Positions 16,772-26,653 are shown, counted from the stretch's first letter. The stretch: DNA of 64,000 nucleotides from Serratia proteamaculans (GCF_013337185.1 NZ_SWDE01000001.1:1116001-1180000); one strand, 5' to 3'. Made by a program: numbers and translations. Notes: generated by a model from the letters alone, not told the origin.

Positions 16772-17047
16772 ATGAGAGTAAAAAACCTGATTAATGTCGC
16801 GCTGCTACTGATACCACTGGCTTTGGGCGGCATCGCCCAGGCCAACGATCAGACCATCCCCTGGGGAGAAAATACCGGCGGTGTGGAATCCAATCATATT
16901 GCCGCCGTCGGCCAAAATCTGAATGCCACCCATCAAAAAGTGACCAAGACGCAGGAAGGCGTATGGGCAGCAAATACCGGCAGCATTTCCAGCGACGAAA
17001 AAGCGCTGACCCAAGGTCAGAACCCGGCACCGAACACAACGCCTTAA
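16772..17047 (+). CDS. Small secreted protein of unknown function
   Basis: A 91-residue protein with a clean signal peptide: MRVKNLINVALLLIPLALGG then IAQA, cut before NDQTIPWGEN. The mature part of about 65 residues is hydrophilic, rich in Asn, Gln and Thr, and has no Cys. The ATG at 16772 has GGAG nine bases upstream; a GTG five codons earlier is less likely. It is convergent with mntH, with a strong hairpin between them. I do not recognise the family. Confidence 0.6.
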   Translation: MRVKNLINVALLLIPLALGGIAQANDQTIPWGENTGGVESNHIAAVGQNLNATHQKVTKTQEGVWAANTGSISSDEKALTQGQNPAPNTTP

Positions 17048-17064
17048 CGGAAGTGATAGCGAAG

Positions 17065-17100
17065 CGACAAGCCGTGACAGCGAGACTGCACGGCTTGTCG
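17065..17100. terminator. Perfect 12-bp hairpin between the small secreted gene and mntH
   Basis: CGACAAGCCGTG (17065-17076) and CACGGCTTGTCG (17089-17100) pair perfectly around a 12-base loop. There is no T tract on either side, so it is not a classical terminator, but its place between two convergent stop codons suggests 3'-end processing or termination. Confidence 0.5.
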
Positions 17101-17101
17101 G

Positions 17102-18406
17102 TCAGGCCAGACCGGGAATGGCTACACCGAAGGTCTGCAGCAATAACACCATATTGAGTAAAAGAATAATCACCGTCCCGATGATTGACACCAGGCTGGT
17201 CAGGCGGCTATTGACAAATTCGCCCATAATGTCGCGACGGCGGGTGAACATCACCAGAGCAATCATCGGTGCCGGCAGTGCCAGGCTCAGTACCACCTGG
17301 CTGTAAACCAGTGCATCAGTGGCATTCACCCCTAACGCAACCACGATGAACGCCGGGATCATGGTCACCATGCGGCGTACCCAGACCGGAATGCGGAAAC
17401 CGACAAACCCCTGCATGATCATCTGGCCCGCCATGGTGCCCACCACCGAGCTTGAAATACCGGAGGCAATCAACGACATCAGGAAGATACCTGCAGCAGC
17501 GGCACCAAACAGTGGCGTCAGCGTATGGTAAGCGGTACCGATCTCAGCCACATCGCTATTACCGGCATGGAAGGCGCTGGAGGCCATAATCACCATGGCG
17601 ATATTCACCAGCCCGGCGATAGACAGTGCTATCACCACTTCAATATTGGAAAAACGCAGCAGTTTGCGCCGCTCGCCGCTGTCACTGGCCGGCGCACGGT
17701 GTTGGGTCAGGCCCGAGTGCAGGAAGATGGCATGCGGCATCACGGTGGCACCAATGATACCGACGGCAATGGTCAGCGCCTGTGCATCCGGCAATTGCGG
17801 CGTGACCATGCCCATGCCCGCTGCCGCCCAATCGACCGGCACGATAAACATCTCGACCAGATAACACAGGGCAATCACCGCGACCAGACCGCCGATCATC
17901 AGTTCTACCGGACGGAAACCTTTCTTCTCCACCATCAGCAAGGCATAGGTGATCACCGCCGTCACCCCCATTCCTGGCAGCAGCGGCATATGGAACAGTA
18001 ACGCCAGCGCTATCGCACCGCCGAGAAACTCCGCCAGATCGGTAGCCATTGCCGCCACCTCACTGAGCAGCCACATGCCAATGACCACCGGGCGAGAAAA
18101 TTGATCGCGGCACATCTCCGCCAGATTGCGGTTGGTAACGATGCCCAGCTTGGCCGACAGCGCCTGAAACAGCATGGCGATCAGGTTAGCCATCACCACC
18201 ACCCATAACAGGCTGTAGCCGTATTTCGAACCGGCCTGAATATTGGTGGCGAAATTACCCGGGTCCATATAAGCAATAGAGGCAATCACGGCAGGGCCGG
18301 CGAACAGTAGCGGCGTGAATGCTCCACGCTTGCGCCCGGCAAGTGCGTTACCAATTGCCGTATTGGTTCGTTCGGTTAACGATGTGCTGGTTGCCGCATC
18401 ACGCAT
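17102..18406 (-). CDS. mntH: Nramp-type manganese/proton symporter MntH
   Basis: A 434-residue inner-membrane importer of Mn2+ (and Fe2+) with about 11 transmembrane helices. The Nramp signature residues are present: DPGNFATNI in helix 1 and VMPHAIFLH in helix 6, which together form the metal site. The ATG at 18404-18406 with GAGGG upstream is preferred over a TTG four codons earlier. It is divergent from mntR, and a palindromic MntR-like box lies in the gap. Compared with E. coli this pair sits inside an islet between hinT and ptsG. Confidence 0.95.
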   Translation of the reverse strand: MRDAATSTSLTERTNTAIGNALAGRKRGAFTPLLFAGPAVIASIAYMDPGNFATNIQAGSKYGYSLLWVVVMANLIAMLFQALSAKLGIVTNRNLAEMCRDQFSRPVVIGMWLLSEVAAMATDLAEFLGGAIALALLFHMPLLPGMGVTAVITYALLMVEKKGFRPVELMIGGLVAVIALCYLVEMFIVPVDWAAAGMGMVTPQLPDAQALTIAVGIIGATVMPHAIFLHSGLTQHRAPASDSGERRKLLRFSNIEVVIALSIAGLVNIAMVIMASSAFHAGNSDVAEIGTAYHTLTPLFGAAAAGIFLMSLIASGISSSVVGTMAGQMIMQGFVGFRIPVWVRRMVTMIPAFIVVALGVNATDALVYSQVVLSLALPAPMIALVMFTRRRDIMGEFVNSRLTSLVSIIGTVIILLLNMVLLLQTFGVAIPGLA

Positions 18407-18454
18407 GTTTACCCTCAATCTTTTTCTGGTTATTTTTCACCCAACACTCACAGC

Positions 18455-18474
18455 AATGTAGCATCGGCTACACT
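18455..18474 (-). promoter_or_regulatory. Candidate MntR box of mntH
   Basis: GTAGC-ATCG-GCTAC (18458-18471) is a perfect 5-4-5 palindrome. It resembles the E. coli MntR site core ATAGC-AAAG-GCTAT. It lies about 50 bases upstream of the mntH start codon, where an Mn-loaded repressor would block transcription. Confidence 0.65.
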
Positions 18475-18634
18475 TTATGCAAAATGGAAGATTCACTGCC
18501 TTTGTGTACAAATATTTCTTATTGTCATCGAATACGCCAGCCGAATTGATAATGCGTCGCCTTTGGACTAACGTATGGCGGAACTGCATTAACCTGCAAC
18601 TTACTGGTTTATCGTTTAAAGGACGTCTCAGACT

Positions 18635-19105
18635 ATGGCAACAAGCGCACCAGACGACGCAGAACGCCCCGTGGTGGCTGAAATGCCGGACGAGGCTGAA
18701 CATGCCCTGCGCTTCACCCGCGCTCGTGAGGCGCAATCCAATGCGCTGATAGAGGATTATGTTGAGCTGATTGCCGACCTGCTGGTCACCACTCGCGAAG
18801 CCAGAACCACGGATATCGCCAAACGCTTCGGCGTTTCGCACCCGACTGCGATCAAGAACATCGCCCGACTTAAAAGCGCTGGCTTGGTAGAGTCACGCCC
18901 TTACCGGGGAGTTTTTCTGACCGAAGAAGGTGAACAACTGGCGCAGAAGGTACGGCGTCGCCACCGGATTGTGGTCGATCTGCTGGTGTGCCTTGGCGTA
19001 TCAAATGAAACGGCGGAGCTGGACAGCGAAGGGATTGAACATCACATTTCTAACGACACCCTGGCGGTGTTTGAACAGTATCTGCAAAAGCACGCAGTAA
19101 AATAA
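18635..19105 (+). CDS. mntR: Manganese-responsive DtxR-type regulator MntR
   Basis: A 156-residue DtxR/MntR-family protein. The N-terminal helix-turn-helix is seen in TTDIAKRFGVSHPTAIKNIARL. The metal-binding and dimerisation part follows (RRRHRIVVDLLVCLGVSNETAELDSEGIEHHIS), with the conserved Glu and His ligands. The gene begins with an ATG after AAGGA. In Enterobacteria, Mn-loaded MntR represses mntH and activates the exporter mntP. Confidence 0.95.
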   Translation: MATSAPDDAERPVVAEMPDEAEHALRFTRAREAQSNALIEDYVELIADLLVTTREARTTDIAKRFGVSHPTAIKNIARLKSAGLVESRPYRGVFLTEEGEQLAQKVRRRHRIVVDLLVCLGVSNETAELDSEGIEHHISNDTLAVFEQYLQKHAVK

Positions 19106-19117
19106 ATCCTCGCCAAT

Positions 19118-19143
19118 AAAAAAGGGAGGCTTTCGCCTCCCTC
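19118..19143 (-). terminator. Terminator of ptsG
   Basis: Stem AGGGAGGC/GCCTCCCT with a TTTC-type loop. The reverse strand continues into six T, so it ends ptsG and can also stop mntR read-through. Confidence 0.85.
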
Positions 19144-19161
19144 AAAACTCCCCTGCCTGAA

Positions 19162-20595
19162 TTAATGATTACGGATGTATTCGTCCATATCCGTTTTCAG
19201 GTTGTCAGATTTGGTACCAAAGATAGCCTGAACGCCCGAGCCTGCGACAACGACGCCGGCAGCACCCAGTTTTTTCAGGCCAGCCTGGTCAACCTTGCTC
19301 ACGTCCGCCACGCTAACGCGCAGACGGGTGATACAGGCATCCAGGTTGGTGATGTTGTCTTTACCGCCAAAAGCCTGAACCAGCGCCGCAGACATTTCAG
19401 AACCGCCCTGCGCAACCTGCTCAGAAACCGTGTCTTCACGCCCTGGGGTTTTCAGATCCAGCTTGGCAATCAGCACGCGGAAGATGGTGTAGTACACCAG
19501 ACCGTAGATGATACCGACGATTGGGAACAGCCAGATTTTGCTGCTGTTGCCGCTCAGGACGATAAAGTCGATCAGACCGTGTGAGAAGCTGGTGCCGTCA
19601 CGCATCCCCAACAGGATACAGATCGGGAACGCCAGGCCAGCCAGGATGGCGTGGATTGCGTACAGGATCGGCGCAACGAACATGAAGGAGAACTCGATCG
19701 GCTCGGTGATACCGGTCAGGAACGAGGTCAACGCAGCGGAGATCATGATACCGCCGACTTTAGCGCGGTTTTCCGGCTTGGCTGAGTGCCAGATGGCAAT
19801 CGCAGCAGCAGGCAGACCGTACATTTTGAACAGGAAGCCACCGGACAGTTTACCCGCAGTTGGGTCACCCGCCATATAACGAGGGATATCGCCGTGGAAC
19901 ACCTGGCCCGCAGCGTTGGTGTATTCACCAATCTGCATTTGGAACGGCACGTTCCAGATATGGTGCAGACCGAACGGCACCAGCGCACGTTCAACCACGC
20001 CGTAGATACCAAACGCCACTACCGGGTTCTGATAAGCCGCCCATTGGGAGAAGGTCTGGATAGCCGTACCGATTGGAGGCCAGATAAAGGAAAGCACTAC
20101 GCCCAGAACGATTGCCGCCAGGCCGGAGATAATCGGCACAAAGCGCTTACCGGCAAAGAAGCCCAGATATTCCGGCAACTGGATGCGGAAGAAGCGGTTA
20201 AACATATAGGCAGCGATGGAGCCGGAGATAATCCCCCCGAGCACACCGGTATCCGCCAGGTGTTTGGCCGCAATTTCTTCAGCCGGCAGGTGCAGCACTA
20301 GCGGTGCAACCACCGCCATGGTTTTCACCATGATGCCGTAAGCCACTACCGCAGCTAACGCGGAGACACCGTCGTTATTGGTGAAGCCCAGGGCAACACC
20401 GATGGCAAAAATCAGCGGCATGTTGGCGAAAACGGAACCGCCGGCTTCCGCCATCACGTGTGAGACTACCGCCGGTAGCCAGCTAAAGTTGGCGGAACCG
20501 ACGCCCAGCAGGATACCTGCGATAGGCAATACGGATACCGGCAGCATTAGCGACTTACCTACTTTTTGCAGGTTTGCAAATGCGTTCTTGAACAT
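19162..20595 (-). CDS. ptsG: Glucose-specific PTS transporter EIICB
   Basis: A 477-residue inner-membrane protein that takes up and phosphorylates glucose. The N-terminal EIIC domain has about 10 spans and the loop [15 protein letters not shown]. The linker carries the KTPGRED motif near residue 390. The C-terminal EIIB domain has phosphorylation site Cys421 in [11 protein letters not shown], at the same number as in E. coli. The start [10 protein letters not shown] follows CAGGAGCACACTCAACT, the region targeted by SgrS in E. coli. CRP-like and Mlc-like sites lie upstream. Confidence 0.96.
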   Translation of the reverse strand: MFKNAFANLQKVGKSLMLPVSVLPIAGILLGVGSANFSWLPAVVSHVMAEAGGSVFANMPLIFAIGVALGFTNNDGVSALAAVVAYGIMVKTMAVVAPLVLHLPAEEIAAKHLADTGVLGGIISGSIAAYMFNRFFRIQLPEYLGFFAGKRFVPIISGLAAIVLGVVLSFIWPPIGTAIQTFSQWAAYQNPVVAFGIYGVVERALVPFGLHHIWNVPFQMQIGEYTNAAGQVFHGDIPRYMAGDPTAGKLSGGFLFKMYGLPAAAIAIWHSAKPENRAKVGGIMISAALTSFLTGITEPIEFSFMFVAPILYAIHAILAGLAFPICILLGMRDGTSFSHGLIDFIVLSGNSSKIWLFPIVGIIYGLVYYTIFRVLIAKLDLKTPGREDTVSEQVAQGGSEMSAALVQAFGGKDNITNLDACITRLRVSVADVSKVDQAGLKKLGAAGVVVAGSGVQAIFGTKSDNLKTDMDEYIRNH

Positions 20596-20705
20596 AGTTG
20601 AGTGTGCTCCTGAGTAATAGTGCTTTGCTACTTTTCGCGATTCTTCGCGTTGCAAGGGGGGGAGAAAAAACCCCTGCAATTCAGGGTGTCTGAGCACCCC
20701 TTGAA

Positions 20706-20726
20706 TTATTACGCAGAGTAAAATAA
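20706..20726 (-). promoter_or_regulatory. Candidate Mlc operator of ptsG
   Basis: TTATTACGCAGAGTAAAATA plus a final A forms an imperfect palindrome with TTATT/AATAA arms. It resembles the AT-rich arms of Mlc sites in E. coli ptsG. Spacing to the start fits, but the match is by eye only. Confidence 0.4.
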
Positions 20727-20741
20727 ATAGGCTGCGCAATG

Positions 20742-20757
20742 TTTGATGACAGTCACG
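20742..20757 (-). promoter_or_regulatory. Candidate CRP site of ptsG
   Basis: TTTGA-TGACAG-TCACG differs from the CRP consensus TGTGA-N6-TCACA at one position in each half. CRP activation of ptsG is established in E. coli. Confidence 0.55.
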
Positions 20758-20934
20758 TTTCGCTGAACAAAACCGGGAATTTTTCTTATATCGCCTATTT
20801 TTTGGTAAAAATGAGCAAAAAACGCCCGCACCTCGCCCGAAAAACGGGTGGGAACATTACCCGTTTCGGCGATTAATTACGAGCTTAAAAAAAATTCGGA
20901 TTTCGTTAACCACAGCTATAGCCTAGGTCAAAGA

Positions 20935-21711
20935 TTAGAGTTCGATGTGAAATAAGCGTGAAAAGTTGGCGGTGGTGGCTTCGGCCAGCGTTTCCAGGCT
21001 CACGCCCTTCAATACCGCCATGTATTCAGCCACATCGCGCACATAGGCAGGTTGGTTTTCTTTGCCGCGATGCGGCACCGGGGCCAGATACGGTGAGTCG
21101 GTTTCCACCAGAATACGATCCAGCGGCACATAGCGTGCCACTTCACGCAGTTGCTCTGCATTGCGGAAGGTCAGGATACCGGAGAAAGAAATATAGAACC
21201 CCAGATCCAGCAACGCCTCTGCGGTAGCGCAATCTTCGGTGAAGCAGTGCAGCACACCGCCACAGTCCTGGGCATTTTCTTCACGCAGAATAGCCAGTGT
21301 GTCTTCCCGTGCATCGCGGGTATGCACGATCACCGGCTTGTTCAGATCGCGACCGATACGGATGTGTTCACGGAACGACGCTTGCTGTAGCTCAAGGTTG
21401 TCTTTCTGATAGAAATAGTCCAGCCCGGTTTCACCCAGTGCCACCACCTGCTCTGCTGCCGCCAAACGGCGCAGTTCTGCATAGTCGTAGCCACCGTCCA
21501 GATTAAGCGGATGCACCCCGCAGGAGAAAGCCACGTCATCGCGTTGGCCTATCAATTGCGTCATCGCCTGATAGCCCGGCAAAGTGGTGGCTACCGCCAG
21601 CACGTAACCGACATCGCGCGCCTTGGCCTTCGCCAAAGCATCATCCACATTTTGATGCAGCGTTTGGTAATCCAGGCCGTCAAGGTGACAATGAGAATCT
21701 ACTAACAACAT
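20935..21711 (-). CDS. ycfH: TatD-family metal-dependent hydrolase YcfH
   Basis: A 258-residue TIM-barrel hydrolase. Metal ligands are visible in DSHCHLDGLDY at the N terminus, GETGLDYFY (Glu), VIVHTRDA (His), GGVLHCFTED (His) and VETDSPYLAP (Asp). The family includes 3'-5' exonucleases and D-aminoacyl-tRNA deacylases; the exact substrate of YcfH is uncertain. It ends seven residues earlier than the E. coli protein. It follows holB by 14 bases and precedes ptsG, as in E. coli. Confidence 0.93.
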   Translation of the reverse strand: MLLVDSHCHLDGLDYQTLHQNVDDALAKAKARDVGYVLAVATTLPGYQAMTQLIGQRDDVAFSCGVHPLNLDGGYDYAELRRLAAAEQVVALGETGLDYFYQKDNLELQQASFREHIRIGRDLNKPVIVHTRDAREDTLAILREENAQDCGGVLHCFTEDCATAEALLDLGFYISFSGILTFRNAEQLREVARYVPLDRILVETDSPYLAPVPHRGKENQPAYVRDVAEYMAVLKGVSLETLAEATTANFSRLFHIEL

Positions 21712-21725
21712 AATATTTAACTCTT

Positions 21726-22733
21726 TTACAGCGAATGAGGGTGAGAATAGCCGGTAGCGCCGAGCAACTGCTCCCAGCCAAGTAACTGTTCGGTCAGCAG
21801 CAGTTCGCGGTTAACGCCGACGACGCTGAGCAACTGATGGCGACAATGCAGCCATTGCTGCACGGCTTGCTGCAGCGACGTGCTGCTCAGACGGCTGGCC
21901 AGCTGATGCACCAGCGGCTGCTGATCCTGGTTCAGAACAAAGCTGGCGGCACCCTGCTGCCACTTCATGGCGTCCATCAACAACGAACATAGCCAGTGTA
22001 GCCGCTCAGCGACGTCTTCGTGATTCAATACCGGCAACAGCGACAACATGTCGTGCTGCGGCAAAGCGGCACTCAGGGCCGCACACAGCGCGCTACGCTG
22101 TTGCCAACGTTCCGGCTGGAGCAACTGCTCTGCGGCCAACGGCGCGCCGTCATGCAGGCGCAAGGCGGTCAGGAGATCGATCTGATTACCTGGCGTCTGC
22201 CGATTCAGCCATTGCAGACTGAGCTGTTCGTCCGGACTGGCGAGATGCCAGTACAAGCAACGGCTACGCAACGTCGCCAACAGGCGTGAAGGCTCCCGGC
22301 AGCTCAGCAGGAAATAGGTTTTTTCCGGCGGCTCTTCCAACGTTTTCAACAGGGCATTGGCGGCAGCCTCGGTCAGCAACTCCGCCTGTGGCAGCCAAAT
22401 CACCTTGGCACCGCCCTGCTGCGCATGAGAATAAAGGATCTCAATCAGCTGGCGGATGGGTTCCACCCCCAGGCTGCTTTTGCCTTTTTCCGGCGTCAGC
22501 ACGTGATAATCCGGGTGATTTCCCGCCAGCATCAACCGGCAGCTATGGCATTCACCGCAGCTTTTCTCACCGTTGCGACGTTGGCAGATCAGCCAACGGC
22601 TCAGGCCATAGGCCAGCGCATCCTCGCCATGGCCGGCAGCAGCATGCAATAACAGTGCGTGATGACCGCGCCCGGTAGCATATTGCCCGACCAACTGCCG
22701 GTAAGGGGTATTCAGCCACGGGTACCAGTTCAT
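21726..22733 (-). CDS. holB: DNA polymerase III delta' subunit
   Basis: A 335-residue clamp-loader subunit of the replicative polymerase. The N-terminal AAA-like domain includes the zinc finger CGECHSCRLMLAGNHPD and an altered P-loop region (HAAAGHGEDALAY), as expected for delta', which does not hydrolyse ATP. The sensor-like LLSCREPSRLLATLRSRC follows. The ATG shares a base with the tmk stop (TAATG at 22735-22731), so the two genes are coupled. Confidence 0.94.
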   Translation of the reverse strand: MNWYPWLNTPYRQLVGQYATGRGHHALLLHAAAGHGEDALAYGLSRWLICQRRNGEKSCGECHSCRLMLAGNHPDYHVLTPEKGKSSLGVEPIRQLIEILYSHAQQGGAKVIWLPQAELLTEAAANALLKTLEEPPEKTYFLLSCREPSRLLATLRSRCLYWHLASPDEQLSLQWLNRQTPGNQIDLLTALRLHDGAPLAAEQLLQPERWQQRSALCAALSAALPQHDMLSLLPVLNHEDVAERLHWLCSLLMDAMKWQQGAASFVLNQDQQPLVHQLASRLSSTSLQQAVQQWLHCRHQLLSVVGVNRELLLTEQLLGWEQLLGATGYSHPHSL

Positions 22734-23371
22734 TACGCGCCTTCCTGCTGCTGTAACCATTGGCTGACGCAACGGCGAATCGCCGCCGTCACCTGCTCAA
22801 GCGATTGAGAAGCATCTACGGTGATGATGGACGAATCTTGCGCCGCTAATTCCAGATAACGCGCGCGGGTCCGTTCAAAGAATGGCAGTGCTTCCTGTTC
22901 GATACGATCCAGTTCGCCCCGTGCTCGGGCACGCTGCAGCCCCACTATCGGCGGCAAATCCAGGTAAAGCGTCAGATCAGGACGAAAATCCCCTAATACC
23001 GTGTCACGTAGCGAGGCCATCAGTTGTTGATCCACACCCCGGCCACCGCCCTGGTAGGCTTGAGAAGACAGGTCATGCCGATCGCCCACCACCCAGGCAC
23101 CACGTGCCAACGCCGGTTTGATCACCGTTTCCACCAACTGCACACGGGCCGCATACAGCATCAGAACCTCGGCCTTGATGGTCGGCAGTTCGCCATCCAC
23201 GCCGCGTTTGAACAGGTCGCGCAGTTTTTCCGCCAGCGGCGTGCCGCCCGGTTCACGGGTGAAGGAAATGTCGTTGATGCCGTGCTCGCGCAGTACGTCG
23301 ACTACGGTATCGCGTGCAGTCGTTTTGCCCGCACCTTCCAGCCCTTCGATAACCACGAATTTACTTTTCAT
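22733..23371 (-). CDS. tmk: Thymidylate kinase
   Basis: A 212-residue cytoplasmic kinase converting dTMP to dTDP. The P-loop GLEGAGKTT, the DR[HY] motif ([19 protein letters not shown]) and the [11 protein letters not shown] segment are intact. It overlaps mltG by 11 bases and touches holB, giving the tightly packed pabC-mltG-tmk-holB-ycfH operon of Enterobacteria. Confidence 0.96.
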   Translation of the reverse strand: MKSKFVVIEGLEGAGKTTARDTVVDVLREHGINDISFTREPGGTPLAEKLRDLFKRGVDGELPTIKAEVLMLYAARVQLVETVIKPALARGAWVVGDRHDLSSQAYQGGGRGVDQQLMASLRDTVLGDFRPDLTLYLDLPPIVGLQRARARGELDRIEQEALPFFERTRARYLELAAQDSSIITVDASQSLEQVTAAIRRCVSQWLQQQEGA

Positions 23372-24386
23372 TCTTTTCCTTTAACGCCTGGCGATAGGCG
23401 CGCACCGCCTGATTATGGCTGGCCAGGTTAGTGGTAAATTGATGCCCGCCCTTACCGTCGGCAACAAAGTACAAATAAGGTGTCTTCGCCGGATTGGCAG
23501 CGGCTTCCAGCGAAGCCTGGCTCGGCATGGCAATCGGCGTTGGCGGCAGACCATTAATCACGTAGGTGTTGTACGGCGTCGGCGTTTCCAAATCCTTGCG
23601 GGTAATGTTGCCATTATAAGCCTCGCCCATGCCGTAGATCACCGTCGGGTCGGTCTGCAAACGCATGCCAATACGCAGGCGATTAATGAATACCGAAGCC
23701 ACTTTGGTACGTTCTTCCGGCACCGCAGTCTCTTTCTCAATGATTGAGGCCATGGTCAGCAACTCTTCCGGCGTTTTGTACGGCAGGCTGGCCTCTCGGC
23801 CCTGCCAGGCGCTCTCCAGCGCTTTGATCATACGCAGGTGGGCGCGTTTCAACAGCGCCATATCGGTCATGCCTGCGGTGTACAGATAGGTATCCGGGTA
23901 CAGGCGCCCTTCCGGGTTGGTGCCTTCCGGCAGGCCCAGCGCCTCGGCAATTTCCGCTTCGCTTTTACCGGCCAAGGTATGTTTGAGGTATTTCGACTGT
24001 TGCAACACCAGCAGCCAGTCACGCAGGCGGGAGCCTTCAATAAAGCGAGCGCTGAATTGGGCTTCCTTACCGCTGGCCAACAGTTTGAGCATTTGACGCA
24101 CCGTCATGCCCGGCGTAAAGCGATAGGTTCCGGCCTTAAACTCGGCCAATTCCGGCTCCAGGCGCAACAGCCATGGGAACCACTGGCCATTGTGGATCAG
24201 TTTGTCCCGCACCAGCAGCCCTTCCAGCGCTACCCGACCGGTACCCGCCGGCAGTTTGAAAATGGCTTCCTGCTGGATCGCCAATGGCGTATCCGCGAAG
24301 CGTTCAACCTTCTGGTAGCCCCAAAACAGCAGGCCCAATACCAGAACAACAATAATAGAAACGAACTTCAGCTTTCTTTTCTTCAT
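23361..24386 (-). CDS. mltG: Endolytic murein transglycosylase MltG
   Basis: A 341-residue inner-membrane protein with one N-terminal membrane anchor (residues about 8-25). A LysM-like domain and the YceG catalytic domain follow. The catalytic Glu lies in [14 protein letters not shown], and TDPTVIYG and [15 protein letters not shown] are conserved. It cleaves nascent glycan strands and so sets their length. The ATG at 24384-24386 is preferred over a TTG one codon upstream. Confidence 0.95.
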   Translation of the reverse strand: MKKRKLKFVSIIVVLVLGLLFWGYQKVERFADTPLAIQQEAIFKLPAGTGRVALEGLLVRDKLIHNGQWFPWLLRLEPELAEFKAGTYRFTPGMTVRQMLKLLASGKEAQFSARFIEGSRLRDWLLVLQQSKYLKHTLAGKSEAEIAEALGLPEGTNPEGRLYPDTYLYTAGMTDMALLKRAHLRMIKALESAWQGREASLPYKTPEELLTMASIIEKETAVPEERTKVASVFINRLRIGMRLQTDPTVIYGMGEAYNGNITRKDLETPTPYNTYVINGLPPTPIAMPSQASLEAAANPAKTPYLYFVADGKGGHQFTTNLASHNQAVRAYRQALKEKNEK

Positions 24387-24399
24387 CAATCAGCCATCG

Positions 24400-25197
24400 T
24401 TAACAGTGTGGGCGCAAAAAATCATAAAGTTGGCGTGAAGGGTAACGCCATGATTGCGCAGTATTGACCGGCAGCAACGGCATTAACGCATTGCTCACCA
24501 GCACTTCTTCAGCATCGGCCAGCGTCTCGAGAGGTTCGCTGACGCAATGCAGCGAGTATTCACTGCCCGCCAGCAGCTCAATAACCCGGCGACGCATCAA
24601 CCCAGCCACGCCTGCCTGGCTCAAATCTGGCGTAAATACCGCTTTTCCCTTACGCCAGAACAAATTAGCCGCACAGCATTCCACCAGCATACCGGCAGTG
24701 TCAAGCACCAGCGCCTCGTCGGCGGTTGTCTGGTCAAGATGCGTGCGGATCAACACCTGCTCCAAACGATTCAAATGCTTCAACCCAGCCAACAGGGGAT
24801 TGCGCCCCAGCGCTACCGGGCTGAGCGTCAGGCTGATGCCCTGCTCTCGCCATGGCAGATAGTGCATGGGATAGGTGCTACGAGAGACTATGCGCGTGGG
24901 GGCCTCACACCCTTGCGGACTGTACCCCCTGCCACCGCTGCCGCGTGTCAGTATCGCTTTGACCACGCCCAAAGGGATAGATTCTGCCGCGCGCACCATT
25001 TCATCTTCTAAAACGTTCCAGTCGCAAGGCGGCAGCATCAGCCGCTGCGCTGCCAACTGTAGCCGCTCGATATGCCAGGACAGCAGGTCTATTTTCCCCT
25101 CGGTCACCCGGGCGGTAGTGAAACAGCCGTCACCAAACTGCAAGCCGCGATCGCTTGGCGCTAGCGCATCGTGTTGATGCCCATTAATCCAGTACAT
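24400..25197 (-). CDS. pabC: Aminodeoxychorismate lyase PabC
   Basis: A 265-residue PLP-dependent fold-type IV enzyme. It releases pyruvate from aminodeoxychorismate to give p-aminobenzoate for folate. The PLP lysine lies in GLKHLNRLEQVL, and ECCAANLFWRKG is typical of the class. Thirteen bases separate it from mltG. First gene of the run toward ycfH. Confidence 0.94.
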   Translation of the reverse strand: MYWINGHQHDALAPSDRGLQFGDGCFTTARVTEGKIDLLSWHIERLQLAAQRLMLPPCDWNVLEDEMVRAAESIPLGVVKAILTRGSGGRGYSPQGCEAPTRIVSRSTYPMHYLPWREQGISLTLSPVALGRNPLLAGLKHLNRLEQVLIRTHLDQTTADEALVLDTAGMLVECCAANLFWRKGKAVFTPDLSQAGVAGLMRRRVIELLAGSEYSLHCVSEPLETLADAEEVLVSNALMPLLPVNTAQSWRYPSRQLYDFLRPHC

Positions 25198-25317
25198 AGA
25201 CTCCCCCTGACCGCTTTGGTATCACTACAGAATAACAGGCGCCGGTGCCGTTAGCAGCAGCTTGCCGTTTGCCCACAGAGCCGACAAGCAGAGCTTTCCG
25301 AGTCGCGGTCGCGCCAT

Positions 25318-25353
25318 AAAAAAAGCCCGGTTTAAAAAAACCGGGCTTTTTTA
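25318..25353 (-). terminator. Terminator of fabF
   Basis: AAAGCCCGGTTT/AAACCGGGCTTT stem with A-rich loop and T runs on both strands, so it can end transcription in either direction. It sits between the fabF stop and pabC. Confidence 0.88.
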
Positions 25354-25372
25354 CCGTCTGCCAGCAGAGGCA

Positions 25373-26614
25373 TTACACCTTGCGGAAGATCAGTGAACCG
25401 TTGGTGCCGCCGAAGCCGAAGGAGTTACACAGCGTGTACTGCATATCACTCACCTGGCGTGCTTCGTGTGGTACAAAGTCCAAATCGCAACCTTCATCCG
25501 GATTATCCAGATTAATGGTTGGCGGAACGGCCTGGTCACGCAATGCCAATACGGTGAAGATAGACTCGATCGCGCCTGCAGCACCCAACAGGTGGCCGGT
25601 CATCGATTTGGTCGAGCTGACCATCACGCGTTGTGCATCGCTGCCAAATACCGACTTCACCGCTTGAGTTTCGGCTTTGTCACCCGCCGGCGTTGAGGTG
25701 CCGTGCGCATTGATATAACCAATTTGTGACGTAGTCACACCGGCATCAAGCAATGCATTTTCCATCGCCAGCGCTGCGCCCGCCCCATTCTCAGGAGGAG
25801 ACGTCATGTGATAAGCATCGCTGCTCATCCCAAAGCCGACGACTTCAGCATAAATCTTGGCGCCGCGTTTCTTGGCGTGTTCGTACTCTTCCAGCACCAT
25901 CATGCCGGCACCGTCACCCAGAACAAAACCGTCACGGTCTTTGTCCCATGGGCGGCTGGCCGCTTGAGGATCTTCGTTACGGGTCGACAACGCGCGTGCT
26001 GCGCCGAAGCCGCCGACACCCAACGGAGTACTGGCTTTCTCTGCCCCACCGGCCAGCATCACGTCGGCATCATTGTAAGCAATGATACGCGCGGCATGGC
26101 CAATGTTATGCACACCTGAAGTACAGGCGGTGGCGATCGAAATGCTCGGGCCACGCATGCCGTACATGATGGTCAGGTGGCCTGCAATCATGTTTACGAT
26201 GGTTGACGGCACAAAGAACGGACTGATTTTCCGTGGGCCACCGTTAACCAGTGAACTGTGGTTCTCTTCAATCAAACCCAGGCCGCCGATGCCGGAGCCG
26301 ATAGCGGCACCAATGCGGCTGGCGTTAGCCTCGGTGATATCCAATTGTGCATCCTGCATGGCTTGCATGCCGGCAGCGATACCGTATTGAATAAAGGCGT
26401 CCATCTTGCGCGCATCTTTGCGTGAGATGAAATCCTCTGAATTAAAATTCTTTACCAGGCCAGCAAACTTGGTCGCATAGGCTGCGGTATCGAAATGGTC
26501 GATCAGGCTGATGCCACTCTGACCGGCAAGAAGAGCTGTCCATGTGGACTCTACCGTATTGCCGACAGGAGACAACATGCCCAGTCCGGTCACAACTACT
26601 CGACGCTTAGACAC
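25373..26614 (-). CDS. fabF: Beta-ketoacyl-ACP synthase II
   Basis: A 413-residue condensing enzyme of fatty-acid elongation, needed for cis-vaccenate and thermal regulation of membranes. The Cys-His-His triad is seen in [10 protein letters not shown] (Cys164), [11 protein letters not shown] and [13 protein letters not shown]. The start is a GTG (26612-26614) with GGAGG six bases upstream. It is separated from acpP by a hairpin. Confidence 0.96.
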   Translation of the reverse strand: MSKRRVVVTGLGMLSPVGNTVESTWTALLAGQSGISLIDHFDTAAYATKFAGLVKNFNSEDFISRKDARKMDAFIQYGIAAGMQAMQDAQLDITEANASRIGAAIGSGIGGLGLIEENHSSLVNGGPRKISPFFVPSTIVNMIAGHLTIMYGMRGPSISIATACTSGVHNIGHAARIIAYNDADVMLAGGAEKASTPLGVGGFGAARALSTRNEDPQAASRPWDKDRDGFVLGDGAGMMVLEEYEHAKKRGAKIYAEVVGFGMSSDAYHMTSPPENGAGAALAMENALLDAGVTTSQIGYINAHGTSTPAGDKAETQAVKSVFGSDAQRVMVSSTKSMTGHLLGAAGAIESIFTVLALRDQAVPPTINLDNPDEGCDLDFVPHEARQVSDMQYTLCNSFGFGGTNGSLIFRKV

Positions 26615-26653
26615 GTTTGTCCTCCAAGGAGGGAAAATATGACACTAGGGATA

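Larger units (their letters stand above)
20596..20934. other. Regulatory gap upstream of ptsG
   Basis: A 339-base gap between ptsG and the tatD-family gene. It holds the ptsG leader, a Mlc-like site and a CRP-like site. AT-rich beyond 20760, with no gene apparent. Confidence 0.6.
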
